The notes under the pieces were generated by a model. The model was not told the DNA's origin and did no database searches. It saw only the letters and a list, made by a program, of their open reading frames with translations. A stretch of 64,000 nt of DNA from Maricaulis sp039978735 (GTDB lineage Bacteria; Pseudomonadota; Alphaproteobacteria; Caulobacterales; Maricaulaceae), in NCBI RefSeq assembly GCF_039978735.1, contig NZ_JBDWAS010000020.1, forward strand, positions 20,053 to 84,052, in the 5' to 3' direction. The position numbers and the translations under genes were made by a program. Position 1 is the first letter of the stretch. The number at the start of each line of letters is the position of its first letter. Shown here in pieces: positions 50,770 to 60,102 of the stretch.

Positions 50770-52335
50770 ATGGATACCGCCATTTCTCCTGCCGACCCGA
50801 AAACCCGGCTAGCCCGGATTGACCAGGCCCTTCGAACCCGCCGGGTGGATACCGGCTTGCCCGAAGCGCGTGCGCTGACATCCGAGTTTCCCGACTATAT
50901 TGATGGCTGGCTGGCGCTTGCCCGCTGCTTCCAGATGGCCGGCGATCATGCCGGGATGCGCGAGGCGCTGGGGGCGGCCCTGAAGCTTGATCCGGCCTCT
51001 CCCCTGGCGCGGTTGATGGATGCCGAGGCCCTCGTTCACCTCGGGCGTGTGAAAGAAGCGGCGTCGGCCTTCCGGGACATGCGAGCCGATGCAGACAATG
51101 ACGCCAACTGGCTTGCCAGGATCGGGGAGGGTCTGGGTCAGTGCGGTCTTCCGGATGCGGCGCTGGACTGTTTTGACCAGGCGCTGTCGCTGACGCCCGG
51201 GGCCGCGGAGCTGCACTATGCGCGCGCCACGCATCTCATCGCCGTGGGCCGGCTTGGCGAGGCGGAACAGGCCTTCGATACGGCTATCCGGCGCGCACCG
51301 CATGATTATGATGCGTATTACAATCGCTCGACCGTGCGAAAGCAGACGCCCGCCCGCAATCATGTCGATGAATTGCGCCGAATGCTCCGGGTGCCGCACC
51401 GTACCGCGCTGGCGCCGGTGCAGCTGAATTTCGCCCTCGCCAAGGAGCTGGAGGATCTCGGCCGTGATGCCGAGAGTTTCGAAGCCCTGAAGGCCGGGGC
51501 GGACGCCCGGCGCGCCATGATGCGCTATGATGTCCGCGGCGATGTCGCAACGATGGACGCGATTGCAAAACGGTTCGACAAGGCTTGGCTCGACGCCGCG
51601 GGCGCGGGTGTTGAAGCCGACGGGCCGGTTTTCATCCTGGGTCTGCCACGCAGCGGCAGCACGCTGACCGACCGTATCCTGAGTGCACACAGCGAAATCG
51701 AGAGCCTGGGTGAACTCAATGACTTTCCGCTCGCCCTGACCGGGCTGTGCCGGCAGGCTGGCGGAAAGGCGCAGCTGATCGACGCCGCGGCAGCGCTGGA
51801 TCCGGCGGCACTGGGAACGGCCTATCTTGAGCGTCTTGCCGGAAGGCGGGGCAATGCCCGCCTCTTCATCGACAAGGCGCCGGCGAACTTTCTCTACATC
51901 GGGCTGATCGCGGCGGCCCTGCCCGGCGCCCGCATCATCCATGTCCATCGCGACCCGATGGACAATGCCTATTCGCTCTACAAGGCGCTGTTCCGGATGG
52001 GCTATCCCTATTCCTACGACTTTGCTGATCTGGCCGCCTACATGCAGGCCAAGGACCGGTTGATGACGCATTGGCATGCCGTTCTGCCCGGTCGCGTCCA
52101 TGATGTGCGCTACGAAGACATCATCGCCGATCAGGACGGCGAGACGCGGCGGCTGCTCGACGCGGTCGGTGTGCCGTTTGAACCGGCCTGCCTCGACTTT
52201 CATCGCAATGCCAGCCCGTCGGCCACGCACAGCGCAGCGCAGGTGCGTCAGCCGCTCTACAGCAGCTCGGTCGGGCTGTGGCAGCGTTATGCCGAGCAGC
52301 TTGCGCCGCTGGCCCGCCAATTGGGTGTCTCATGA
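50770..52335 (+). CDS. TPR-sulfotransferase
   Basis: A 521-residue protein. The N-terminal half (about 20-230) is made of TPR repeats (for example AALDCFDQALSLTPGAAELH). The C-terminal half is a PAPS-dependent sulfotransferase: 5'-phosphosulphate loop ILGLPRSGSTLTDRIL near residue 290 and 3'-phosphate motif HVHRDPMDNAYSLYK. Such fusions are common in marine alphaproteobacteria and transfer sulphate to an acceptor that is mostly unknown. The ATG at 50770 is preferred over TTG 50761, although neither has a good ribosome site. The stop overlaps the next start (ATGA). Confidence 0.87.
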   Translation: MDTAISPADPKTRLARIDQALRTRRVDTGLPEARALTSEFPDYIDGWLALARCFQMAGDHAGMREALGAALKLDPASPLARLMDAEALVHLGRVKEAASAFRDMRADADNDANWLARIGEGLGQCGLPDAALDCFDQALSLTPGAAELHYARATHLIAVGRLGEAEQAFDTAIRRAPHDYDAYYNRSTVRKQTPARNHVDELRRMLRVPHRTALAPVQLNFALAKELEDLGRDAESFEALKAGADARRAMMRYDVRGDVATMDAIAKRFDKAWLDAAGAGVEADGPVFILGLPRSGSTLTDRILSAHSEIESLGELNDFPLALTGLCRQAGGKAQLIDAAAALDPAALGTAYLERLAGRRGNARLFIDKAPANFLYIGLIAAALPGARIIHVHRDPMDNAYSLYKALFRMGYPYSYDFADLAAYMQAKDRLMTHWHAVLPGRVHDVRYEDIIADQDGETRRLLDAVGVPFEPACLDFHRNASPSATHSAAQVRQPLYSSSVGLWQRYAEQLAPLARQLGVS

Positions 52336-54455
52336 GACCGGTGTTGCTCGCTGCTGCGGCTCTGGTTTTTCTCGGCGGCACGGCCGCGTGGGCGCAAGGG
52401 ACCTTCGAAGACGACTTCGAGTCCGGACTGGGAGAGCGCTGGCGCGGCGACCCGGGACGCGGCGATATCCGTCTTACCGAATATGCCGGCAACCACTCCC
52501 TGCGGCTGCAGCGCAATGCCTGGGCTGCGACAGTGGTCGCTTTGCCCGAGAACGCGGTTCAGGTCCGCGTGGCCGTCAGTTTTGCCGCGGATGATCTGGA
52601 GGGCACGGACGCCTGCCGGCTGGAAACCTCGATCGACGGCGAGACGTGGCGCCCGGCGGGGGAGATCGGCGACGGGCTGGATGATGCGGTCAGCCTGCAT
52701 CGCGTGGGGGCAGATGTGCCGGACGCTGCCGGGCGTCCGTGGATTGCCGTTCGCCTGCGTATTGATGGCAATGCCAGCAATGATACCTGCTGGGCTGATG
52801 GCCTGCGGGTGGGCTGGTCCAGGTCTGCTGCAGAGCTGGACCAGGAGATCCCGGAAGGCTCCGGGCCCTTGTCCGCCCCTCTGGCGGCACAGGCCTTTGC
52901 CATGCCGGCCGGTGCGGTGGTGCCGGAGGCGGTGATGTCCTTTCAGATCCGGCTGGACGGGCGGGAGACCCCCGACGGTTTCCGGGTTGTCCACGACGAG
53001 TTCGACTACGCAGGTGAACCCGGCATAGCGGCCATTCCGCCTTTGCAAGTGGATTGGGTCGGCCGGGACGGGCGGGCCGGGCCGTTGCAGCGGGGACCGC
53101 AGCCCGGGGACAGTCAGCACTGGGAATGGGTTGTCCAGCCTGGGCGCGTGTGGCTGGAAGCGGGCGGTTTGCAGGTCCGTTTCCCTGTGGCCCTGCAGGA
53201 ACGCAACGCCAATTGTCTACACACCGGCTGGCTGGCCATCGGGGCCGATGCGTCCGGAGAGGGCGCGCAAGGCGTGTTGCAGATAGGGGCGGAGACGTGT
53301 GCCTACTACCAGTTCGATCTCTGGAGCCGGCTGAGTGTTTCGGTCGAGCCGATTGAATTGCCGGCCGCTCTGCCGCGCGAGGATCAGTCCTACGAGCGAC
53401 GGCACATCGTGGCGCTCGCCGACGATTTCGAAGGTGCCGATCCGGCCGGTTTCGGTTCGCCGCTCGAGGTGTCGCCGGAGGCGATGAGTGTGTTCGGCGT
53501 GTTGATCGATGACGTCGTCTATGCGGGCGGCTGCCAGACGCGCTTCGGCCCGGATCCCTTCTGTGCGGGCCTCGCCCTGCCATCCTATTCATTGGCCAAA
53601 TCTGTCGTCGCCGGCCTGGCGCTGATGCGCCTGGAACATCTCTATCCCGGCGCGCGCGCGTCGCTGGTTTCCGACTATGTCGATGCGTGTGACGCGGAGC
53701 GCTGGGCCGGTGTCACTTTCGAGCACGCCCTGGATATGGCCACCGGGCTCTATACGTCGGCAGAATTCGATGCGGACGAAGGCGCGCCGGAGCTTTGGGA
53801 ATTCATGTCCCGCTCGACCCACGCCGAACGCATCGATCTGGCCTGCAACCAGCACCCGCGCCAATCCGAGCCCGGCGCGCGCTGGGTCTACCACACGACC
53901 GATACCTATGTTCTGGGCACAGCGATGCAGGCCTTCTGGCGGGCGCAGACCGGCCGCGCCGATGCGGACTTCTATGATGATCTCCTGGTCCCGCTCTGGC
54001 GGGAACTGAACCTGTCGCCGTTGATGAACACGACCCGGCGTTCCTATGACGGGGGCCGCCAACCGGTCAGCGGCTGGGGGCTGACCCTCACGCTGGACGA
54101 CATGATGCGACTGGGCCGCTTCCTGCAGGAGGGCGGTCAGGTCGCAGGAGACGCATGGGCCGATCCGGCCATGCTGGCCGCGGCGCTGCAGCGTGATCCG
54201 GCCGACCGGGGCCTGGCCGCCGGAAGTGGCGTTCAACGCTATCAGAACGGATTCTGGGCCTGGAATGCCGGTCCGGCGCTGGGCTGTGCGTCGGACGTGT
54301 GGATCCCGGCGCTGTCCGGCTATGGCGGCATAACCCTCGCGCTGATCCCCAATGGCCATGTCTATGCCTATGTCAGCGACGGCCGCGAGTTCGCCTGGCG
54401 GCGCGCAGCCGTCGCATCCCATGCCATCCAACCCTATTGCGAGGACGCAAGATGA
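52332..54455 (+). CDS. Secreted serine hydrolase (beta-lactamase fold) with N-terminal beta domain
   Basis: A 707-residue exported enzyme; signal peptide 1-21 (GTAAWAQ). Residues about 25-180 resemble a carbohydrate-binding/concanavalin-like beta sandwich (FEDDFESGLGERWRGDPGRG). The C-terminal 330 residues are a class-C-type serine hydrolase with S420-L-A-K423 as the SxxK motif; the YxN motif reads YHT (WVYHTTDTYVLG). The family comprises esterases, amidases and beta-lactamases, so hydrolysis of an ester or amide outside the cytoplasm is likely. It is coupled by ATGA overlaps to the sulfotransferase before it and the MFS carrier after it. Confidence 0.83.
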   Translation: MRPVLLAAAALVFLGGTAAWAQGTFEDDFESGLGERWRGDPGRGDIRLTEYAGNHSLRLQRNAWAATVVALPENAVQVRVAVSFAADDLEGTDACRLETSIDGETWRPAGEIGDGLDDAVSLHRVGADVPDAAGRPWIAVRLRIDGNASNDTCWADGLRVGWSRSAAELDQEIPEGSGPLSAPLAAQAFAMPAGAVVPEAVMSFQIRLDGRETPDGFRVVHDEFDYAGEPGIAAIPPLQVDWVGRDGRAGPLQRGPQPGDSQHWEWVVQPGRVWLEAGGLQVRFPVALQERNANCLHTGWLAIGADASGEGAQGVLQIGAETCAYYQFDLWSRLSVSVEPIELPAALPREDQSYERRHIVALADDFEGADPAGFGSPLEVSPEAMSVFGVLIDDVVYAGGCQTRFGPDPFCAGLALPSYSLAKSVVAGLALMRLEHLYPGARASLVSDYVDACDAERWAGVTFEHALDMATGLYTSAEFDADEGAPELWEFMSRSTHAERIDLACNQHPRQSEPGARWVYHTTDTYVLGTAMQAFWRAQTGRADADFYDDLLVPLWRELNLSPLMNTTRRSYDGGRQPVSGWGLTLTLDDMMRLGRFLQEGGQVAGDAWADPAMLAAALQRDPADRGLAAGSGVQRYQNGFWAWNAGPALGCASDVWIPALSGYGGITLALIPNGHVYAYVSDGREFAWRRAAVASHAIQPYCEDAR

Positions 54456-55681
54456 CCGCTCACAGCCAGACGCCGCGCATGCCCTTCCCGCATTTGACGG
54501 CCGCGCCCGACGGGCTGATTGCGGCGGTCATGCTGGCCTTCCTGGCAACGGCGGGCCTGTTTTACGTCAACATCATGGCCGCCATCGTCGACGGTCTCGT
54601 CAGTGGTCTTGGCCTGTCTGACGAGCAGGCCGGTCAAATCGGGTCGGCGAATATCTACGGTGCGGCCATCGGGGCTCTGGCGGCCGTATTCCTGGTGAAG
54701 CGCTGGCCGTGGCGGCGTATGGCCTGGATATGTCTTGTCATCCTGATTGCCGTGGACATAGCCTCGATCTGGATTGCCAGTTTCGAGGTGTTGTTGCCGG
54801 TGCGCCTTGCCCATGGGGTTGTCGGGGGCGTGCTCACCGGTACGGCCTTCGCCGTTATCGCCCGCACCGCCAATCCGGACCGGACCTTCGGCATGCTGCT
54901 TTTCGTCCAGTTCGGCCTGGGCGGGCTGGCCGTGATGGTCCTGCCGCCGCTGGCACCGGTCTTTGGAACGCAGGCCTTGTTCATCGCCCTGGCCCTGTTC
55001 AGCGCCGCAACGCTCGTGATGCTGCCCTTTCTGGCTGAATACCCGCCGCGCGAGACTGACAAACAGGCGAACAGCCGCATCGACTGGCCGCCGCTCGCGC
55101 TGACCTATGTGGCGATCTTTCTGTTCCAGGCGGCCAATATGGGCTTGCTCGCCTATATCATCCGCCTGGGCATCGACTACGGCCTGGACCGGTCCTACGT
55201 GTCGACCGCCCTGGGTCTGGCGACCTGGGTTGCGTTGGCAGGTCCCCTCCTGGTGATGGTGTGCGGTCTGCGCTTTGGCCGGTTCTGGTTGCTGGGGGCG
55301 TCCATGCTCCTGACCTTTGCGGGCACGGCGCTGTTCCATTTCAGCGGTCATCCGGCCGCCTACATGATCGCCAATTGCGGTACCGGCATTACCTGGGGTT
55401 TCGTCATCGCCTACCTGTTCGGCATGACGGCCGAGTTCGATGCCGCAGGGCGGGCCTCAGCCTTCGCCGGCTTCATCTCGAAAATGGGACTGGCGTCCGG
55501 TCCGATGATCGCGGGCGCCATTCTGGGTGGCGGGGCGGGCTTCGGCATGCTGGTCAATATCGCCATCCTTGGCCTGTTCCTCAGCCTGGTCTTCATGCTC
55601 TGGCCGGCGCGGCGTCTCGATGAGGCGCGAGGACAGGCCCGCGGGCAGGACCTGGAAACTGGTTCGACGGATCGCGCCTAA
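54452..55681 (+). CDS. MFS transporter
   Basis: A 409-residue carrier with 12 predicted membrane segments. The usual loop 2-3 motif is weak (VFLVKRWPWRRMAW), so the substrate group cannot be given. ATG 54452 overlaps the stop of the serine hydrolase (ATGA), and the longer frame upstream is a shadow of that gene. It probably carries the product of the hydrolase into the cytoplasm for GabT/GabD. Confidence 0.83.
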   Translation: MTAHSQTPRMPFPHLTAAPDGLIAAVMLAFLATAGLFYVNIMAAIVDGLVSGLGLSDEQAGQIGSANIYGAAIGALAAVFLVKRWPWRRMAWICLVILIAVDIASIWIASFEVLLPVRLAHGVVGGVLTGTAFAVIARTANPDRTFGMLLFVQFGLGGLAVMVLPPLAPVFGTQALFIALALFSAATLVMLPFLAEYPPRETDKQANSRIDWPPLALTYVAIFLFQAANMGLLAYIIRLGIDYGLDRSYVSTALGLATWVALAGPLLVMVCGLRFGRFWLLGASMLLTFAGTALFHFSGHPAAYMIANCGTGITWGFVIAYLFGMTAEFDAAGRASAFAGFISKMGLASGPMIAGAILGGGAGFGMLVNIAILGLFLSLVFMLWPARRLDEARGQARGQDLETGSTDRA

Positions 55682-55747
55682 CTGGCCCTATTGCACGGGT
55701 GAGAAAACCGGCAATCTGGCCCCATAACAGTGACAGGGGATGGTTCC

Positions 55748-57205
55748 ATGCTGGATGTGGGTCCGGACTGGCCGACGCAGGCCTTCATCGATGGCAAATG
55801 GTGTGATGCGGCTACGGCACGCCGGTTCGATGTGCACGATCCGGCCACCGGACGCGTGATCGCGTCCGTCGCCGATTGCGGCGAAGCAGAAACGCAGGCC
55901 GCGATCCATGCCGCCGCCGCGGCGCTTGCAGCCTGGTCCGCGCTTCCGGCGGACCAGCGGGCGGCGCGCCTGCGGCACTGGCGCGACCTGATGGTGGAAC
56001 AGGCGGACGAGCTCGCGCAGGTGCTGTCCCTTGAGAATGGCAAACCGCTGGCCGAGGCGCGCGGCGAAATACTCTACGGCGCCTCCTATCTGGACTGGTT
56101 CGCCGAGGAGGCCCGCCGGGTCTATGGCGAGATCATTCCCGCTCCTTCCGAAAGCAAGCGCATCCTGGTGACCCGCAAGCCGGTTGGTGTGTGTGCGGCG
56201 ATCACGCCGTGGAATTTTCCCAATGCCATGCTGATGCGCAAGGCCGCGGCCGCACTGGCGGCTGGCTGCACGCTGGTCGCAAAACCGGCGGCGGAAACAC
56301 CGCTGTCGGCGCTATTGGCCGCCCGGCTGAGCGTGCAAGCCGGCATCCCGGCTGGCGTTTTCAATGTTGTCACCGGCACCGATGCGGCGGCGATCGGCGG
56401 CGTGCTGACGGCCAGCGCAACGGTTCGCAAACTCTCTTTCACGGGGTCGACCGCGGTGGGCCGCAAGCTCATTGCCCAATGCGCGCCGACGGTAAAACGC
56501 CTGTCGATGGAGCTGGGCGGAAATGCGCCCTTCATTGTGTTCGATGATGCCGATCTGGACGCTGCAATCGAAGGGCTGATGGCATCCAAGTTCCGCAATG
56601 CCGGTCAGACCTGCGTCTGTGCAAACCGGGTCTTCGTCCACAATGCCATCCGGCCGGCTTTGGCCGAACGCCTGGCGGAGCGGGTGGGGGCGCTCAAGGT
56701 CGGACGTGGTGACGAGGCGGGTGTGGAGATCGGTCCGCTGATCAGCGAGGCGGCCTTTGCCAAGACCGAACGCCTGGTCGCGGATGTATTGGCCAAGGGC
56801 GGGCGGCTGGTGACAGGCGGAGCCAAGCATGCCGCCGGGGAGCTCTTCTATGCGCCGACCGTGGTGGATGGCGTGACGCCGGACATGTCCGTGATGCAGG
56901 AGGAGATCTTCGGCCCGGTGGCGCCGCTGATCGGCTTTGATGACGAGGCTGACGTCATCGCCATGGCCAATGACACCGAATATGGCCTGGCCGCTTATCT
57001 GTATACCCGCGATCTGGGCCGGGCCTGGCGGGTCAGCGACGCGCTCGACTACGGCATGGTCGGTGTCAATGAGGGCATCCTGTCGTCGGCCGCCGCGCCG
57101 TTCGGCGGCGTCAAGCAATCCGGTTTTGGCCGCGAGGGATCGCGCCATGGCCTCGATGACTATCTGGATATGAAATACACCTTGATGGGAGGCCTGTCGG
57201 CTTAA
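55748..57205 (+). CDS. gabD: NAD(P)-dependent succinate-semialdehyde dehydrogenase
   Basis: A 485-residue aldehyde dehydrogenase, normal length. Motifs: ITPWNFPNAM, SFTGSTAVGRKLI, glutamate in MELGGNAPFIV, nucleophile C289 in FRNAGQTCVCANR, EEIFGPVAPLI, FGGVKQSGFGREG. These match the GabD branch, which oxidises succinate semialdehyde to succinate. AGGGGA precedes ATG 55748. gabT lies 17 bases downstream, and the pair forms the GABA shunt. Confidence 0.92.
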   Translation: MLDVGPDWPTQAFIDGKWCDAATARRFDVHDPATGRVIASVADCGEAETQAAIHAAAAALAAWSALPADQRAARLRHWRDLMVEQADELAQVLSLENGKPLAEARGEILYGASYLDWFAEEARRVYGEIIPAPSESKRILVTRKPVGVCAAITPWNFPNAMLMRKAAAALAAGCTLVAKPAAETPLSALLAARLSVQAGIPAGVFNVVTGTDAAAIGGVLTASATVRKLSFTGSTAVGRKLIAQCAPTVKRLSMELGGNAPFIVFDDADLDAAIEGLMASKFRNAGQTCVCANRVFVHNAIRPALAERLAERVGALKVGRGDEAGVEIGPLISEAAFAKTERLVADVLAKGGRLVTGGAKHAAGELFYAPTVVDGVTPDMSVMQEEIFGPVAPLIGFDDEADVIAMANDTEYGLAAYLYTRDLGRAWRVSDALDYGMVGVNEGILSSAAAPFGGVKQSGFGREGSRHGLDDYLDMKYTLMGGLSA

Positions 57206-57222
57206 TCCGGCGGCACACACGC

Positions 57223-58500
57223 ATGAACAACGAAACGCTCTGGAAACGCCGTGAGGCCGCCATTCCGCGTGGTCTTGGCATGATGCACCCGGTCTTCGCG
57301 ACACGCGCCAGCAATGCCGAAATCTGGGATGCGGACGGCCGCCGCTATATCGATTTTGCGGCCGGCATTGCGGTGACCAATACCGGGCATAATCACCCGG
57401 CAATCAAGGCCGCCGTGGCTGCCCAGCTGGACAATTTCTCCCATGTCTGCGCCCAGGTGACGCCGTATGAGCCCTATGTGGCGCTGGCCGAAAAGCTCAA
57501 TGCGCTGGCCCCCGGCGAGACGCCGAAAAAGACCATCTTCCTGACCACGGGCGCCGAGGCGGTCGAGAACGCGATCAAGATCGCGCGTGCGGCAACGGGG
57601 CGGCCGGGCGTGATCGCCTTCTCCGGCGGTTTTCACGGCCGCACGATGATGGGCATGGCGCTGACCGGAAAGGTCGTGCCTTACAAGACAGGTTTCGGTC
57701 CCTTCCCGTCAGACATCTACCATGTGCCTTTCCCGGCTCCTTATCTGGGCATTTCCGAAGCCGCCTCGCTGGATGCGATCGCGCGCCTCTTCAAGTCCGA
57801 CATCGAAGCTTCGCGGGTCGCGGCAATCATCATCGAGCCCGTACAGGGCGAGGGCGGTTTCTATGCCGCGTCTCCGGCCTTCATGCAGGCCCTGCGCAGC
57901 CTCTGCGACACGCACGGCATCCTCCTGATCGCCGATGAAATCCAGACCGGTTTCGCGCGCACCGGGGCGATGTTCGCCGTGGAGCACGCCGGCATCGAGC
58001 CGGATCTCATGACGGTCGCCAAGGCGATGGCCGGCGGCTTTCCGATTTCCGGCGTCATCGGCAAGGCGGCGATCATGGATGCCGCCGGCCCGGGGGGGCT
58101 GGGCGGTACCTATGGCGGTTCGCCGCTCGGGTGCGCAGCCGGCCTGGCCGTGCTGGAGACAATCGAACGCGAAAGCCTGTGTCAGCGGGCGATCGAGATC
58201 GGCGACCGGATTGTGCGCCATTGCGAGGCCCTGCGTCAGTCCGACCGGGGTATCGGCGAAGTCCGGACGCTGGGTGCCATGACGGCGGTGGAGCTTGTCG
58301 TGGACGGTGATGCGGATGCGCCGGACGTCGCGAGAACCGCTGCGCTGGTGGCCGAAGCCCGAAAGCGTGGCCTGCTCCTGTTGTCCTGCGGTGTGCGGGG
58401 AAATGTCATCCGCTTCCTGGCACCGCTGACGATCCCCATGGAGCAACTTGACGAGGGTCTGGATGTGTTCTCTGCGGCCCTGAAGGCCACGGCAGGCTGA
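57223..58500 (+). CDS. gabT: 4-aminobutyrate aminotransferase
   Basis: A 425-residue class-III aminotransferase, the usual size of GabT. Markers: TTGAEAVENAIKIARAATGR, SGGFHGRTMMGMALTGK, IIIEPVQGEGGF, ADEIQTGFARTG, and the PLP lysine K267 in TVAKAMAGGFPIS. It moves the amino group of 4-aminobutyrate to 2-oxoglutarate, giving the semialdehyde for GabD. Short gap to gabD; last gene of the run. Related omega-amino acid aminotransferases cannot be ruled out by motif alone. Confidence 0.92.
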   Translation: MNNETLWKRREAAIPRGLGMMHPVFATRASNAEIWDADGRRYIDFAAGIAVTNTGHNHPAIKAAVAAQLDNFSHVCAQVTPYEPYVALAEKLNALAPGETPKKTIFLTTGAEAVENAIKIARAATGRPGVIAFSGGFHGRTMMGMALTGKVVPYKTGFGPFPSDIYHVPFPAPYLGISEAASLDAIARLFKSDIEASRVAAIIIEPVQGEGGFYAASPAFMQALRSLCDTHGILLIADEIQTGFARTGAMFAVEHAGIEPDLMTVAKAMAGGFPISGVIGKAAIMDAAGPGGLGGTYGGSPLGCAAGLAVLETIERESLCQRAIEIGDRIVRHCEALRQSDRGIGEVRTLGAMTAVELVVDGDADAPDVARTAALVAEARKRGLLLLSCGVRGNVIRFLAPLTIPMEQLDEGLDVFSAALKATAG

Positions 58501-58624
58501 TCGCTTCGTGCGGCCGGGTTTCGAGCGTTCAACCCAATCGGTCGCCGCAGAGTCTGTGCGCATGCGGCGACCGGGGGCTCTGCGAGACAGGCGCCGGGCC
58601 TTTCCCATGGCCGCGACGCAGGTC

Positions 58625-58770
58625 GCGGCACGAAGACTAGCCTTGAAGTAGCGGGTGAGGCGGTGCGGTTCAGGTGGAGCCGCTTTGGACCGCTCTTGGC
58701 GAGGTCGATCCGCAAACACCCGGACCTCAGAGACTGATCGGCGCCAGTCTGACAGCACGCGCGGGCCTGC
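58625..58770 (+). mobile_element. IS6-family remnant D
   Basis: In the 345-base gap after gabT, GEAVRFRWSRFGPLLARSIR (about 58648-58710) matches the transposase segment HETVRFWWTRFGLLFARSMR of remnant A, at the nucleotide level too. An IS-end-like GTCTGACAGCAC follows at 58757-58768. Everything between is deleted. An RYFK-type phrase on the opposite strand next to it may be another scrap. Nothing else was recognised in the gap. Confidence 0.6.
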
Positions 58771-58845
58771 AACCTGCGCCTTTGCCTTCCACGTCAGTAC
58801 AGGCGTGGTAGACCGGTCGGTGAGTGACTGTCGGGCCGGGAAATA

Positions 58846-60102
58846 ATGTCGGCGAAATCTAATACTTATGCGCTGGGCGTGCTGACTGCGATGTTTGCGG
58901 TCAATCAGCTCGACCGTAATATCCTGGCGGTCACGCTTGACCAGATCGGCGCCGAGTTTGCGCTGACGGACACGCAGCTCGGCCTGTTGTCCGGGGCGCT
59001 GTTCGCCATTGTCTATGCGTTGTTCGGATTTCCGGTCGCAGGGCTGGCCGCGCGCGGCAATCGCCGCAACATCATATCGACCGCGACCGCCGTGTGGAGC
59101 ACGCTGACCATCGCGATGGGCTTTGTGCAGAATTTCGCGCAACTCGCGCTCGCCCGGCTCGGTGTCGGTATCGGCGAGGCGGGGGCCGTGGCGCCGGCCC
59201 ATTCGATGATCTCGGATTTCTATCCGCCCGAAAGGCGGACCTCGGCGATGGCCACGTTTGCGGCCGGGGCCAATATCGGCGTGCTGCTGGCCTTCCTCGT
59301 CGGCGGGATTGCGGGGCAGGCTCTGGGCTGGCGGTGGGCCTTTGTCATCGCCGGCCTGCCGGGGCTTGTGCTTGCGCTGCTCCTGCGCTTCACGGTGGCC
59401 GAACCGCACCGCGCAAGCGCAGTCATACCGGCCCGTCCGGGATCTCTCTTCCTTCGAACATGGCGAACCATCCGCAACGATACGGGGCTGTTCCACACCC
59501 TGTGCGGGCTGGCCGTCACCGGCATCGTCACCTTCGGCGCGCTCGCCTGGACCGCCACCTTCATCATCCGCGCGCACGGGCTCAGCCAGGCACAGACCGG
59601 CATATTCCTCGCGCTCGTTGTCGGCATACTCGGCGGGTTGGGTACATGGGCCGGCGGGGCGATTGCCGACCGGCTGGGGGCAAAAAACCCGCGCTGGCGC
59701 CTCGGTGTCGTCATCGCGGCAATCCTGGTCGCCAAGCCCTTTGCGATCGGTTTCCTGCTGTTCCCGTCGGCCGTGCCGGCGCTCGCCTGCCTCGTGATTT
59801 CGGGCAGCATGGCCACCGTGTTCTGGGGGCCGACCTACGCTTTCCTTCATTCACGCGTCGAGCCGCACATGCGCCCCATGGCGACGGCGATCTATCTGTG
59901 CGCCTTCAATATCGTGGGTGTCGGTGTCGGGCCGACCGCGATCGGGCTCGCCAGTGACACGCTGTTTGCCGGCCAGGGGGTGCGGTCGCTGGGCTATGCC
60001 ATCCTGCTCGTCCAGGTCGGCGGTGTCTGGGGTGCCTGGCACTACTGGCGGGCGATGCGGACTATCGGTCCGGCGCCTGCGCCGAAGCCGCAGCCTGCCT
60101 GA
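58846..60102 (+). CDS. MFS transporter, Spinster-like
   Basis: A 418-residue carrier of the Spinster-like group: AVNQLDRNILAVTLDQIG in segment 1, ARLGVGIGEAGAVAPAHSMI in segment 4, 12 predicted segments. GGGAAATA precedes ATG 58846. It lies beyond IS6 remnant D, separate from the gab cluster. Its 3' end overlaps the convergent LysR gene by 41 bases. The regulator may control it, but their promoters are not shared. Confidence 0.86.
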   Translation: MSAKSNTYALGVLTAMFAVNQLDRNILAVTLDQIGAEFALTDTQLGLLSGALFAIVYALFGFPVAGLAARGNRRNIISTATAVWSTLTIAMGFVQNFAQLALARLGVGIGEAGAVAPAHSMISDFYPPERRTSAMATFAAGANIGVLLAFLVGGIAGQALGWRWAFVIAGLPGLVLALLLRFTVAEPHRASAVIPARPGSLFLRTWRTIRNDTGLFHTLCGLAVTGIVTFGALAWTATFIIRAHGLSQAQTGIFLALVVGILGGLGTWAGGAIADRLGAKNPRWRLGVVIAAILVAKPFAIGFLLFPSAVPALACLVISGSMATVFWGPTYAFLHSRVEPHMRPMATAIYLCAFNIVGVGVGPTAIGLASDTLFAGQGVRSLGYAILLVQVGGVWGAWHYWRAMRTIGPAPAPKPQPA

